From: Lepidurus packardi
Lineage: Eukaryota > Arthropoda > Branchiopoda > Notostraca > Triopsidae
DNA: 64,000 bases
Direction: 5' to 3'
NCBI GenBank assembly: GCA_023053545.1
Contig: JAKZAN010000003.1
Span: 219,501-283,500, forward strand
Part shown: piece by piece, positions 23,152 through 35,520 of the stretch
Layout of the letters: every line of letters begins with the position of its first letter
Position numbering within the stretch: position 1 is the first letter of the stretch
Position numbers and translations under genes: made by a program
Notes under the pieces: generated by a model
Told to the model about the DNA's origin: nothing
What the model saw: only the letters and a program-made list of their open reading frames with translations
The model's database searches: none

Positions 23152-23345
23152 TGGTATGAGGTCATCTACATGCCCTCTATTGGTATGTAACCTTGAGGGC
23201 AGCTTTGCCTAGTGAGAGGTCAGTTAGGAAAGGTGAGAGAGAGGTAGTAAGAGTTGAGCGTCAACACGGTGACCATCGTTAGCTTGTGAGCCACGCATCT
23301 AATACACCAAATCTTAGTACCAAATTTAAGACTGAAGTCATACCA
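23152..23345 (+). repeat. 3' LTR of nested Gypsy
   Basis: 194 bp starting tggtatgagg and ending tcatacca, followed by the target duplication gcaag. Confidence 0.92.
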
Positions 23346-24343
23346 GCAAGACGGAACTCATACACTTCTCAAGGAAAAGAACTGACGAAACTACTGCCTT
23401 AACCTGGAATGAGGATGTTATATGCCCCAAAGACAGCGTTCGCAATCTTGGCCTAATTTTCGACACGAACTTAAACTGGTCAAAACAAGCTGCTCATCTT
23501 GCCTCAAAAGGGCATCACACAATTAGCAGACTACGCAAATTAATCACCTTCCTACCAACTATTAAAGTCAACCAACTAAGAACGCTGGTCCTGAGCCTCC
23601 TCTACTCGACAATTCTGTACGGTCTTCCAGCCTGGTCTAACACTAAGCTATCCTCCCTTGCCCCTGTACGAACACTACATAGACAAGCCCTGCTTCTTAT
23701 TACCGGTGCACTCAAAACTACCCCCACTTCAGCTCTTGAAGTTGAAACAGGCATTCCTCCTTTAAACCTCCTCTCGCTCGAAAGAACTCTAAGATTCAGC
23801 CACAACAACTCGACTATCCCAAACGCCATCGCACCGAAACACAAACGTTACGCCTCATGTTCATTCTTAATAGAGTCACTAGAAAATAACAACCTGCTCA
23901 CCGATAAGCCCCAAGACATGAAGAAAAGTATAAAGCATCTGATTTTACACAAATGGCAAGAAGAATGGTCTACCTCTGCCTCCCCCTTCCGCGATCTACA
24001 GATATCTCCAACGCTACAACCTATCTGCAAACTTGACCAAGACAGACGGACTATTTCTACACTTATCAGACTTAGAACCTTACATTTCCCGACAAAGTCA
24101 TTCCTCTACCGCATTAAAAAGACACAAGACCCAAATTGCACCTGTAACAACCACTCGAAACAAGACCTCAGACACATGTTTTTCCACTGCAGACTCTTAA
24201 ATAGATCCAGAGCTATTTTGCTAAGAGACTTATCAAAACTTCGACTCCACTTTAATGCACAGACTATACTCACAAACCCAACCGCTTACAAAGCAATAAA
24301 TACTTTCGCCATCTCGGCTCTAACAACCCTACATCCCAACTAA
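23346..24343 (+). pseudogene. LINE ORF2 last part
   Basis: Continues the interrupted LINE: SKTELIHFSRK, then LHRQALLLITGALKTTPTS, VETGIPPLNLL, and a C-terminal Cys/His motif (CTCNNHSKQDLRHMFFHC) typical of I/Jockey-group LINEs, stopping at 24341-24343. The 3' UTR and poly-A tail follow to 24583. Confidence 0.88.
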
Positions 24344-24589
24344 CCCACTAACCAGAAGTGACGCTGACTTCTCCCTGTCGTACGAGTTATCTGACTTTTT
24401 TAGAATAAGGAAAGAAGCTATTACCATATCTTTGCTATAGTATGGCTACGCTCTCCTTTCGAGGAATAGCGTAAATGAATGTATGTTTGTAAAATTGTTC
24501 ACTGATTACTTAACTTCAGACCCAATAAATAGGCGGCAACGAGCAGTGCTCATGCTGAGATAATTTAAAAAAAAAAAAAAAACAGAACA

Positions 24590-25732
24590 ACTAAATGAAA
24601 TCCTATCTCCATTACTTAACTCTACGATGATGCACACAATCCCTGATTTTACAGGAGAATCCGACGATGCATCAGTAAGACGATTTTTCCAAGATTTAGG
24701 ACGCATTGGTAGTACAATAGGATGGTCCGAACCACACCTACTCAAAGTAGCCGTAATTAAATTAAAAGGAGGCGCCGGTGCCTATTACAATACTATTTCT
24801 CCCCGCCCAACAACTTACACAGAATTCAAAACAGCTCTCTCCGAACGCTACGGTGACAGTCACCACGAATCACAAGCTATAGTCAAACTCCAGAATTGCA
24901 ATCAAGAGGCAAAACAACCAGTTCGTGACTTTGCAGACAAGATTCGTTCACTCACAAGACGAGTCCACGAAAACGATAGCCCCCCAGCTGGGAACGAAAT
25001 ATTAGACAAAATCATGCGCCTAAATTTTATCAGAGGACTTCTTCCTTATTTAAAACGCTACGCTCTAAGCGCCAATCCAACGAACCTTCGCGAAGCTATA
25101 GAAGTTGCAGCTCGAGAAGAAGCTAACGAAGCAGCAGTTCCCCACAATGTTAGTCTTCAGAATGAAATCGAAAAGCTTACAGCAGTTGTTGCTGCATTTA
25201 ATACTAGCGAACCTTCGTTCAGTCGCAGGAGCAGAAGCACTACCCCGAATAGACCTCCCAACTCGTACTCTTACGATCGAAACAGCTCGAGATATAGATC
25301 CCGAACCCATATAGATCCCAAAATTCATACAATCCCTCGAACCCGTATCGCGACACATCTCGCAGCGGCGATAGACAAGTCCGTTTCTCGGACCAGTTCT
25401 CACGAAATACGAACAGATTCCAGTCCCCAGGCAGGAACAACTTCAACCCTAGAAACCCCACCTTCCAACCACGCCCTAACTTTCGACCACGGTTCCCCCC
25501 AGGCCACCATACTGATAGGCTACAAGGCATGTCACGACCCCGAAATCCCAACATTGAATGTTGGTCATGTCGTAGACGAGGACACATAGCAGCTAACTGC
25601 CGAAACGAACCAATCAAACTAGAGGTGCTGACTGTGGCGCAACGAAAAGTTCAGTTGGCACCAGGTAGGAGAAGAAAAAACCTTTTTAAGAGACCTCTCG
25701 GTAGAATTTTTGCAAAATTTATTATAGGATAA
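24590..25732 (+). mobile_element. gag region of env-bearing Gypsy element
   Basis: Capsid-like helical sequence (for example FQDLGRIGSTIGW and LKGGAGAYYNTIS), a Ser/Arg-rich linker, and one zinc knuckle (CWSCRRRGHIAANC) near 25560. The start of the gene lies before the LINE insertion, at 15648. It is a fossil with about one break here. Confidence 0.85.
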
Positions 25733-27003
25733 ATGCCATTTAGGTGTTTAGCTGACACAGGTGCAGGCGTTACAGTTATGAATAAGCAAGCGTTTAATTT
25801 GCTGACACCGGACATTCCAGGAAAGCCAGTTCAAACTGATACAATCTTGAAATCAGTAACAGGAGAGAACCTGAATGTCTTCGGTTGTTATGAATTACCT
25901 TTTGAAATTCAAGGCCGTAAATTCAAAGTTGAATGTTACGTAGCAGAAGAGTTAACTCACGACATCATCCTCGGTATGGATGCGATTCAGAGCCAGAGCA
26001 TAGTTATTGACGGCGCGTCAATGGAAATAAGCATGCAGAAAGAGATTAATGTGGTAGGCCTTGCAAGGAACAGTTCCAGAGTGCAACTGCATAAGCAAGT
26101 GAAAATACCCGCGTACAGTAGAATCATTGCTACTGCCAAATCCGAGCACGATAACTCGCATGGAGCGGAAATTATTCTTGAGCCTGTTCAGCTAGACGAC
26201 GAATTCGTTTGTAGCGAACCAGCAATCGTAATAGGAAAGGGATGCGGTAAAATCCCAGTCTCGTTTTGGAATAATGGTCCTAACGCTGTTGTGTTGAAAC
26301 GAAACACAGTTATAGGAAGAGTTTGTAACGCCAGAGTGTCCGTGATTGCAGCAGTGCACTCACTTCCAAGTACAGAGTATCCGTTACTCGAGAACTTCGA
26401 TCTGTCTAATGTTACCCCTTCGCACAGGGATGAGCTATTAAAATTATTAATTGAATTTCGGGATATTTTAGCAAAAGATGATAACGATTTAGGCCGTACA
26501 AAACTTGTTAAACATACCATTCACACCAGAGGTTCCAATCCTATCTACCAGCGTCCGTACAGAGCGCCAGAAGCACAAAAAACAGTTATTAGACAGCATG
26601 TGGACGAAATGTTACATAGAGATATCATTAGACCTTCTTTCTCTCCTTGGGGAGCACCAGTAGTTTTAGTTAAAAAGAAAGATGGTACACAAAGGTTTTG
26701 CGTAGATTTTCGTAAAATTAATGCAGTTACAAGGAGAGATGTGTACCCTTTACCACGAATCGACGATACCTTGGATAAGTTAGGCAAAGCACGTTATTTT
26801 TTAGTTATGGACTTAGCATCAGGATATTGGCAAGTCGAGGTAGCAGAGGAAGATAAGTACAAGACAGCATTTACGACAAATTTGGGTCATTACGAGTTTA
26901 ATTGTTTACCTTTTGGGTTATCTAATGCCCCAGCAACTTTTCAAAGGCTAATGGATAAAATTCTCGCCGCCGAGAATAGACTTGAGAACGTGTTAGTATA
27001 CTT
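25733..27003 (+). mobile_element. pol of env-bearing Gypsy element: protease and reverse transcriptase, first part
   Basis: Aspartic protease with CLADTGAGVTVMN at the start, then a reverse transcriptase with RFCVDFRKINAVT and FNCLPFGLSNAPATFQRLMD. The sequence is interrupted by the BEL element inserted at 27004, directly ahead of the catalytic YLDD region, which lies at 32354 onward. Confidence 0.9.
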
Positions 27004-27238
27004 TGTCGGGGAACAATATACCAGGAGAGGTAGAAAAGTTAGAATTCCCGCCAGGTATGTTTGATGTACCCGAGAGGGGCGCTGGGGCGGGGCTCCTGCT
27101 ATTATTGGCAGGTTAGAGGTGTATGGTATATGGAAATAAAGGACCGTGACCCGACTCCATCAAATGAGTTTTGTATACATTACTATATATTCACAACTTA
27201 GTTAAGAAGAGTCTAATACTTTGTGTTGTGCTTATAAA
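27004..27238 (+). repeat. 5' LTR of BEL element
   Basis: 235 bp starting TGTCGGGGAACA; contains an AATAAA in tggaaataaagg. Same sequence as 32119-32353. Confidence 0.92.
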
Positions 27239-27255
27239 ATGGTCCTCCGAGCCGG

Positions 27256-28143
27256 ATGGCAACTGTAAAAGGAGATAATCCCGGAATCAAGACGCTTGAA
27301 GTAGAATCAAGCATGGAGCTTGATAGGCTGATCAGAAGAAGAGCGGCTTACAAAGGCCAAGTGACTAAACTGGTAAACCGTTTACGTCAAGAACTCGACA
27401 AAGATGACCGAGACGTCGAGGCACTTCAGAAGACACTAGAAAAACTGGAAATCCAAGAATCTGCGTTAAAAGCTCTCAACGAAAAGGCATTGGACCTAAT
27501 TGACCTGAACGAGATGGAAAAGGAAATCGAGAATGCCGAGACGTTTGGTGAATCGACGTTCGACTTGAAGCACGAAGCCAAAACAGTTCTTAAGGAAATA
27601 GAGAAGAAAACTGAATCCGAAAGAAGCCAGAATGTAAGCGGTTTATTCCCCTTCCCTTTGACAGGGCGAAACAAGAATCATTTCTCGAAGCCCAAAATCG
27701 CGTTAAAGAAGTTTAATGGAGAAAATTGGTACGAGTGGCCAGAATTTTGGGATTCATTCAAATCAGCCATAGATTCAGACGACGACCTTTCGCCAGGCGA
27801 GAAGTTCACCTACCTCAAGAGCCTCCTTGAAGAGCCCGCGTCAAAAACCATTCGAGGGATGCCGTTAACGGACGCAAATTACCCCATAGCAGTGGACCGC
27901 CTAGTCAAGAAGTATGGCCGTGACGACTTGATAGTTCAACAACATTTATCTTCGATCTGGAAAATAGAAGAAGTATCACCTTGCTCCATCGAACGAAAAG
28001 AAAGAAGATGCGAATGCCGAAGCTACGACCTTGATGACAAAGAGCGAATATATCAGCGAAAAGAAGCAAGCCATTTTCAGGACCGCATTAGTATGCCTGG
28101 AAAATCCTCAAGGAGAAAGAAAGAAAATCCGAATTCTTTTTGA
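27256..28143 (+). mobile_element. BEL gag region
   Basis: Charged N-terminal coiled coil typical of BEL/Pao gag (LIRRRAAYKGQVTKLVNRL), then the DUF1759-type capsid core (LKKFNGENWYEWPEFWDSF, SPGEKFTYLKSLL). It overlaps the following pol frame. Confidence 0.85.
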
Positions 28144-31100
28144 CTCAGCTTCGAACCGAAATTGGATAACGGACGAGATTGCCGAATTCTTAGAACCCTT
28201 TGATTACGAAGAAACTTCAACCCAGATTTTCGGCGGAAAAAGAACCCGAGGCGAAAACGGTATCTACGAACTGAAAATTCTCACCCAAGATCCCGAGGAA
28301 GAGGCCATCCACATTGTAGCTACCTCGACGAAACACATTATCGACCCCTTAGTAAGAAAGCCCTTAGACCCCAGCATCTTCCATACAGAATACAAACAAG
28401 TTGGAAGTAAATCAGACATCACGATCCATTTATCGGAAGTCGACTTGGCAGACAACGTTTGGGAGGAACCGATGCCAGTGGATCTACTTGTTGGAACAGA
28501 AGACGAGTGGGAATTCTTCACAGGACTCACCCTAAGGATCAACGCACCCCGGACACCTGTTCTTCTTGAATCTAAAGTCGGATGGATTTTATCTGGCGTA
28601 GACACCAGAAAACCAGCAGGAGAAGTGATTTCCTTAGTTACGATCTCAAATCAAGAATTGAACGAAAACGTGAAAAAATTTTGGACCTTGGAAACTCTCG
28701 GAATAAACCCCCAAGAAATTAACAACCCTTTGAGCAAAGAGGAAGAACTCGCAGTGAAGCTTTTCAAAAAATCTCTAAAATTTAAAGATGGGTACTACGA
28801 AGTTGGACTCCCTATGCCCCCTGAAAAACGAATTCTGAAGAATAACCGTGAAGAAGCTGTCAAGCGTCTGCTTCAACAAGAAAAAAGAATGACTAAGAAT
28901 CCCGTTTTGAAGAAAGCCTATGAAGAGGCTATTCAAGAGCACATAGACAAAGGACACGTAGAAGAAAAACCTCCCCATGAAGAAAAAGAGGGAGAATTCC
29001 GGTACTTACCACATCACATGGTGATCCGTCCCGAAAAAGAAACTACAAAGTATAGACTTTGTTTTGATGGGTCATCTAAAAGAGTTAACGAGAACTCCTT
29101 GAATGACATTGTCTTACCTGGACCCAACCCTGTACCGAACCTCCAAAAGATCCTATTGAACTTTAGATCCCACGCCGTCGCTATCTGCGCTGACGTCAAA
29201 CAAATGTTTCTAATGGTACGGATTCAAGAGAGCCATAGACCTTACCTGTCCTTTGTATTTTTCAAGAACGGTCAAATTCAAGATTACCAGTTCCGGGTAG
29301 CTTGTTTTGGCGTGAACGCGTTCCCATTCATTTGTACGGCCATCGTGAAAGAACATGCTTTGAAGTTTAAAGAATTCCATCCAGAAAGCGTGCAAACCAT
29401 CCTCGACGATTTCTACATTGACGATCTTCTAAGCGGTGCCGAAAACGAAGAGAAAGGCTGGATACTTTACAACGTCGTTAACGAAATAATGAAAACTGCT
29501 GGATTTGAATTAAGAAAATGGAAGACGAATTCATCAAAACTACAACGAGCTATCACTGGTCAAGAAAATCCCGAAGACCCTGAATTCGATCTCACCCTCC
29601 TAGAAAAAAGAGACAATAGCGAAAAAACTTTAGGTGTTGTGTGGGATCCCCGAGATGACTGCTTCAAATTTAAGACCCCGATAGCTACTGAAGATTTCGA
29701 AAGCAAAGCGCTAACAAAACGACTAGTCACAAGTTGGTCATTCAAGATTTACGACCCCTTGGGATTTATCTCGCCGTACACCGTACGTGCGAAAATCTTC
29801 ATACAAGACCTCTGGCGTGAAGGAAAAGAATGGGATGAGGAACTTTCCGCTCAAAGATCTGAAGAATGGAAACGTTGGCTACTCGAATCCAAGGACCTCC
29901 CGTTTGTAAAGATACCACGCAGAATCTTTACTGGAACAAGCTCCAAGAACCTCGAATTGCACATCTTCTGCGACGCGAGCGAAAAATCTTACGGATCAGT
30001 AGCGTATATAAGAGCCGAATCTCAAGATGGAAAAGTAGAAGTCAACTTCCTTTTATCCAAAACCCTAGTAGCCCCGATTAAGGGTAAGCTAACCATTCCG
30101 AAACTGGAGCTAATGTCATGTCTCATCTCAACAAGAATGGGGAAAATAATAACAGAAGATCTCAAGCTCGAGAAGAAATTACCTACGTATTATTGGTCGG
30201 ATTCAGAAGTCGCATTAAATTGGATTCGCTCTAACAGCCATGGCTTACCACCCTTCATAGCGAATCGAGTCTCAGAAATCCAAACACTGACCAATCCCGA
30301 AGAATGGAGACACTGCCCTGGAAAATTGAACCCGGCAGACAAGTGTTCCAGAGGATTGACCTTGAAAAATTTGGCCGAAGACCAAATTTGGTGGGGAGGA
30401 CCCACATTCCTCAAGAAATCGAAAGGAGACTGGCCAAAGAAGAAAGACGAAACCGCAATCATCGCCAAAGAATCGACTTGCCTCATAATTAAGGACTTTG
30501 AAGACCCAATCATCGATGACACCCGTTTCAGCAAGTGGACGAGATTGCTGAACACTACAGCAAGAGTTTTCCGTACAATTAAACACTGGAAAAACAAGAT
30601 GCCTGAAACGCAGAAAGGTGTTCCCTTTTCGTTAACCGAGATAGAAGAAGCGGAAACCTACTGGATCAAGCGAGTTCAACGCGAAGCTTACGATAAAGAC
30701 ATCCGTAACTTAACGAAAGGCAAGGAATTGGGGAAACATTCCAAAATTTCCATTTTCTTACCTTTCCAGGACGCCAGAGGGGTGCTCCGAGTGGGGGGAC
30801 GTCTCAACTTCGCAGCTGATCTCCTAGAAGATGAGATCCACCCGGTTCTGTTACCAAGCGACTGCCACATAGCAACTTTACTCGTCAGACACTTTCACGA
30901 GAAGAACTGCCATGCCGGTACTAACGATACGCTTAACGTGCTACGGAAGAAATTCTGGATAGCACAAGGCAGGAGGAAGGTGAAAGCCATCGTGAAATAC
31001 TGCACGACCTGCAGGAAAGTACTAGCAAAACCCTTAAACCAGCAAATGGCTCCACTTCCTACAGATAGAGTGACACGACATCACCCGTTCGAAGTCACAG

Positions 31101-32179
31101 GCTTGGACTTCGCTGGACCCCTGTACGTCACTACGGACAACGCAGAAACGAAGAAGGTGTACATTTGCCTTTTTACTTGTCTAACGATCAGGGCAGTACA
31201 CCTAGAACTCTGCTCCAACATGGACTCGCAATCTTTCTGGTGTGCATTGAAAAGATTCCAAGCCACCAGAGGGCCTTGCAAGACAATTTGGTCAGACAAC
31301 GCCAAGACTTTCAAGAAGGTGAACAAAGAGCTACAAAGCATCTGGGACGAAATTGAATCTCTCAGAGCAAATGAAGAATTTATTGCGTACCTGAATGTGA
31401 ACAAGATTGAATGGAAATTCATAATTGAAAGAGCACCCTGGTGGGGTGGCGTTTACGAGCGGATGGTCAAAACTGTAAAACTTGCTTTGAAAAAAGTATT
31501 GATGCGCAGCTCTGTTAATGAAGAACATCTCAGAACTTTGTTGAAAGAAGTAGAAAGTTTTGTAAACTCCAGACCCATTTCCTTTAGTAGTGACGATCCA
31601 TTTGAACCCAAACCTTTGTCACCAGCCAACTTTCTAATCTCAAGTACCTATTGTTTGTTACCTGACTCCGTACCTAAGAATGATCCCGAATTTTTGAGTC
31701 AATCTGATATTTTGAAAGAGTTCCTAGAAAATAGAGAGAAGATCTTGGAAGATCTGTGGAAACGGTGGAAAGAAGATTACCTGAAGGAGTTAACCTTGGT
31801 ATCGAAATGGCGAAAGCACAACAAAAACCCGTTGAAACCGGGTGACGTTGTGTTGATCTCCGAAGACAACTTACCCCGCATGCAATGGAAGATGGGAGTT
31901 ATCGAGGACGTTTACGAAGGAAGAGACAAGCTAGTCCGCAGTTGCAGCATTCGCACCAAACGAAACATTTTGCGTCGTCCAATTCAAAAGATACACCCAC
32001 TAGAACTCAGCATCAGCGGAAGAAAAGAAGATCAGAAAATTGAAGACTCCCATCGTGATCCACCATCCGAAGAGTTACGTGATGAGAATCAGCCCCCGGA
32101 TTCTCATGGTGGGGAGGATGTCGGGGAACAATATACCAGGAGAGGTAGAAAAGTTAGAATTCCCGCCAGGTATGTTTGA
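28031..32179 (+). mobile_element. BEL pol: protease, reverse transcriptase, RNase H, integrase
   Basis: One frame of about 1,380 residues with domains in BEL order: aspartic protease (RILFDSASNRNWI, BEL type), reverse transcriptase (YRLCFDGSSK, TILDDFYIDDLL), RNase H (LHIFCDASEKSYGSVAY, YYWSDSEVAL), an integrase with an HHCC finger (HFHEKNCHAGTNDTL, CTTCRK) and a DDE core (GLDFAGPLYV, WSDNAKTF, IIERAPWWGGVYERMV), then DUF5641 (KPGDVVLI). The frame runs into the 3' LTR, so the LTR encodes the last residues. Looks whole. Confidence 0.92.
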
Positions 32180-32353
32180 TGTACCCGAGAGGGGCGCTGG
32201 GGCGGGGCTCCTGCTATTATTGGCAGGTTAGAGGTGTATGGTATATGGAAATAAAGGACCGTGACCCGACTCCATCAAATGAGTTTTGTATACATTACTA
32301 TATATTCACAACTTAGTTAAGAAGAGTCTAATACTTTGTGTTGTGCTTATAAA
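32119..32353 (+). repeat. 3' LTR of BEL element
   Basis: 235 bp, identical by eye to 27004-27238, followed by the target duplication tactt at 32354-32358. Confidence 0.92.
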
Positions 32354-34783
32354 TACTTAGACGACATTATAGTTTTTTCCAAAACGTTCCCTGAACACAT
32401 TGTTCACCTCCGCGAAATTTTTTCTAGACTACGAGCCGCAGGCTTAAAACTAAAAGCCAAGAAATGTAATTTTTGCAAACCTTTAGTTAAATATCTAGGT
32501 CACATTGTCTCCGCGGAAGGAGTTCAACCTGACCCAGAAAAGATTTCAGCCGTTAAGAACTACCCGACACCAAGATCCGTAAAGGAAAATCGTTCCTTCC
32601 TAGGCTTAGCAGGATACTACAGGCGATTTATCAAAGACTACGCGCGTATAGCAAGACCGTTGAATAAACTAACTAAGAAACACAAAATTTAACTGGACAG
32701 ACAAAGAACATTCGGCTTTTACCACTTTAAAAGAATTTCTTATGAATAGCCCTACTTTAGCTTACCCAGATTTTTCAATACCATTCATACTTCACACAGA
32801 TGCTTGTGACACAGGACTAGGCGCTGTGTTAAGCCAAACCCATAACGGCCAAGAAAAAGTTATTGCTTACGCTAGCAAAACTCTAAGTGATACCGAATCA
32901 CGTTACGCTACGGTCGAAAGAGAAGCTTTAGCGATTATATTTGCAGTTAAGCATTTTCATCCTTATCTATACGGCAGACATTTTAAAGTAGTTACAGACC
33001 ACAACCCGTTAAATGGCTCATGAACAACAAAGACAGCTCTTCTAAATTGGCAAGATGGTCACTTAAACTTCAAGATTACGATATGGAAATCAAATACCGT
33101 CCCGGTGTTAAACACGGCAATGCCGACTGACTATCCCGAATTCCCGTCCATGCAATATCAAACAGTGATACGTTTGATACCGCCACCTTGCACGACCTTC
33201 AGTTAAGAAGACCCCTTTTGTTCAGCTATCGTATACTATTTAGAAAACGGAGAATTACAGGATAATAGCCCTAAGCATCCAGCATGGATGCACTAGAAAA
33301 CTATTTCTATTCACTAGAAAAATTTATTTTAGACGAAAACGGGTTACTCCTACACCTCCTTCAAATTAAAAAGTCACAAGAAATTACAGAACAAATAGTA
33401 GCTCCCGAGGCTATCAGGAAGGAGATAATGGTGTCCCTGCATGATCACAAACTGTCAGGACATTTAGCTTTCCAAAAGACACACGAAAAAGTTAGGCAGC
33501 GTTTTTATTGGCCTAGAATGTATTCTGAAATTAAACAATACTGCAAATCCTGTGAATCCTGTGCAAGACACAAGGATACTATTCGTACAGCGCCAGCCCC
33601 TATGGTTCCTTTGGAACCGGTTTCGGCGCCTATGGAACGTATTGACGTAGACGTTGTAGGCCCCTTACCACAGACCTACAGAGGTAACAAGTATATAGTT
33701 GTCTTTACAGATTATTTCACCAAATGGCCAGAAGCATTTGCGATACCCGATCAGAAAGCAGACACTATAGCTAGACTTTTTGTGGAAGAAATCATAGCTC
33801 GCCATGGTACACCCCGTATCCTACTCTCAGATAGAGGCACTAATTTCATGTCCCAGCTAGTGGCAGAAATCTGCAAACTTCTTGAAATCAAACAGGTTCG
33901 CACAACTGTGTACCACCCGCAGACAGATGGGTTGACAGAAAGGTTCAATAAAACTTTAATTTCCTTATTGAAACATTATGTTGAAAAATCACAACAGGAT
34001 TGGGATTCGCACATCCCATACGTTCTGTTCGCTTACAGAACATCGCTACAATCTTCCAGTTTAGGATCCCCATTGTTCCCGCTTTACGGTAGGGACCCTA
34101 CCCTACCAATCGACACGCTAATGACACAACCTCGGAAGAGTTATGCATTAGCGGTAGATTACAAAGCAGAAATGTTAGCACGCCTCACTTCAGCATGGGA
34201 AGTAGCCTGTAGAAATCTTCAAATAGCAACAGAAAATCAAAAACATTATTACGATCAGAATTCAAAAGAAGTAGCATACACTGTTGGTCAAAAGGTCTTT
34301 TTAAATAATCCAATGACAAAACCTGTATTAGCTAGGAAACTAGATTTAAAATGTCTAGGTCCCTTCAGAATCGTCGAGTTTACTTCTCCAGTAAATGTTC
34401 GAATTAGAGACACAAAAACTTCGAAAACAGAAATCGTCCACGTAAACAGACTAAAAACTTGCCGCGACACTAGCCCGTGGTCTTCAGAACCCCCACTCTA
34501 TACTGCCCCTACCCCTGTGTTACATGAAACACCCCCCTTCCCCCCAAGACAACTTTCTATAATTCCGCGAAAACCAACCCCGGTACTAGTAACGCCACCT
34601 CAAGTGATCGTTCCACCAATACCTTTACTAATTTCAAACCCAACAGTGCCCCCCGCAACTTCACCCGTACCCCCACTTCCACCCGTACCCAGAGCCGTTA
34701 CTAGAGCTCAAAATGCCGGCACAGCACGAGCATCAACGTCACAACCTTCACAAGCATTAACTCCCCTCAGGGAAATGTTCTAA
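32354..34783 (+). mobile_element. pol of env-bearing Gypsy element: rest of reverse transcriptase, RNase H, integrase
   Basis: Begins at the catalytic YLDDIIVFSK. It continues with the Gypsy thumb (AGYYRRFIKDYARIARPL), RNase H (LHTDACDTGLGAVLSQ, YATVEREALAII), the integrase HHCC finger (LSGHLAFQKTHEKVRQRFYW, CESCARH) and the DDE core (IDVDVVGPLPQ, LLSDRGTNFMS, TDGLTERFNKTL). It ends in a Pro-rich tail. The region is a fossil with about two breaks. Confidence 0.9.
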
Positions 34784-34944
34784 GACCAGTAACTTTAAGA
34801 GATCGGTCAACTCTTCGCCCCCGGGCGAAGTATACTTAAATTTCTTTTTTTTTACGTCTGAGCACGACAGACTTAACCAGCACATGGTTCTTATTAAAAA
34901 TAGAATGGTTACATTTCTTACATGTTAGTATACTACCATAGAAT
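34784..34944. other. Spacer between pol and the zinc-finger frame
   Basis: A/T-rich 160 bases. In env-bearing Gypsy elements a spliced RNA usually expresses the downstream gene; no acceptor was fixed by eye. Confidence 0.3.
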
Positions 34945-35520
34945 ATGAAATCCACCCCCCATACCGTCTACATCTGCCCCTACGCTTGCGGAGATAGCTT
35001 CATGCTAGCGGAGGCGACAGAACACCTCGCTGAGTGCCGCAAAACCAACGAGGATTCGTTGGTAGGTACGGGCCTGCACGTCTGTGGGTTCGATGCGGCT
35101 CATAACATCCCGACGGAGGCGTCCATGCGCCACATACTGGACGACTGCCCGTACGCCAACGCCCTCATGCATTACGAGAGCGTACAAAGCCTGGGACACG
35201 ACCACCCGAACGTGCACCCGCCACCTAAACCAACCGCTTTTAATACGCTCCCGTACAAAAACAGCGTAATCCTTCTGAAAGGGTTCGAGCGGCAAGTACT
35301 CCCGGACCACGGACTACCAAGACCCGACCACTTCGGTCTGCCAAACGACCTGGGCGTCCTCATGTTCACCCCCCAAACTATCGGCACGGAGGTAGGTCAC
35401 CAGACCAAAGTTGCACACCTCGAACCAAAGCAGGCGCACAGCCATCTCACTCACCCCACCCCACCCAATTCAGTACAGGAAGACCAATTTACCTGCCCAT
35501 TATTGTGGAAACGATATTAA
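34945..35520 (+). mobile_element. GTSF1/Asterix-like double CHHC zinc-finger frame in Gypsy element
   Basis: An uninterrupted frame of 191 residues. The second finger (35081-35151), CGFDAAHNIPTEASMRH followed by ILDDC, has C-x5-H-x9-H-x4-C, nearly the spacing of the CHHC fingers of GTSF1, U11-48K and TRM13. The first (CPYACGDSFMLAEATEH then LAEC) keeps the first Cys, last His and last Cys at the GTSF1 spacing but has Asp, or an extra nearby Cys, in place of the first His. The link CRKTNED resembles the CRKNHPD link between GTSF1 fingers. A second, similar pair is visible just downstream (about 35510-35660; CRNEHPDLQDTFLPC, then H at the expected places). GTSF1 helps PIWI proteins silence transposons and binds RNA, including tRNA. 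Its presence between pol and env is unexpected. The rest of the frame is low-complexity and unrecognised. The relationship is inferred from motif spacing only. Confidence 0.7.

Larger units (their letters stand above)
18799..23345 (+). mobile_element. Gypsy retrotransposon nested in the LINE
   Basis: A 4.5-kb element with LTRs at 18799-18993 and 23152-23345, ending in the short inverted repeat tggtatga/tcatacca and flanked by the 5-bp duplication gcaag (18794-18798 and 23346-23350). A primer-binding site, tggcgcagtcggtg, follows the 5' LTR, and a purine tract (aaaaaaagggga) precedes the 3' LTR. The LTRs differ at about five positions (about 2%). It looks nearly whole, with about two breaks in the 3' half. 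It is of the K02A2.6/Mdg3-like group and has no envelope region. Confidence 0.92.
15701..24583 (+). mobile_element. Jockey-type LINE, 5'-truncated, itself split by a Gypsy element
   Basis: The insertion duplicates agaaca (15695-15700 and 24584-24589) and ends in a poly-A run at about 24567-24582. Without the nested Gypsy element it is about 4.3 kb. It lacks the first part of ORF1 found in the related full-length LINE at 47220-51931. Its 3' end (ggcaacgagcagtgctcatgctgaga) resembles the 3' end of that LINE. The insertion lies in gag of the env-bearing Gypsy element, so it is younger than that element. Confidence 0.92.
27004..32353 (+). mobile_element. BEL/Pao retrotransposon nested in Gypsy pol
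   Basis: A 5.35-kb element with 235-bp LTRs (27004-27238 and 32119-32353) that look identical by eye, flanked by the 5-bp duplication tactt (26999-27003 and 32354-32358). tggtcctccgagccgg after the 5' LTR is the usual BEL/Pao primer-binding site. The identical LTRs make it the youngest layer of the stack. It looks nearly whole, with about one break. Confidence 0.93.
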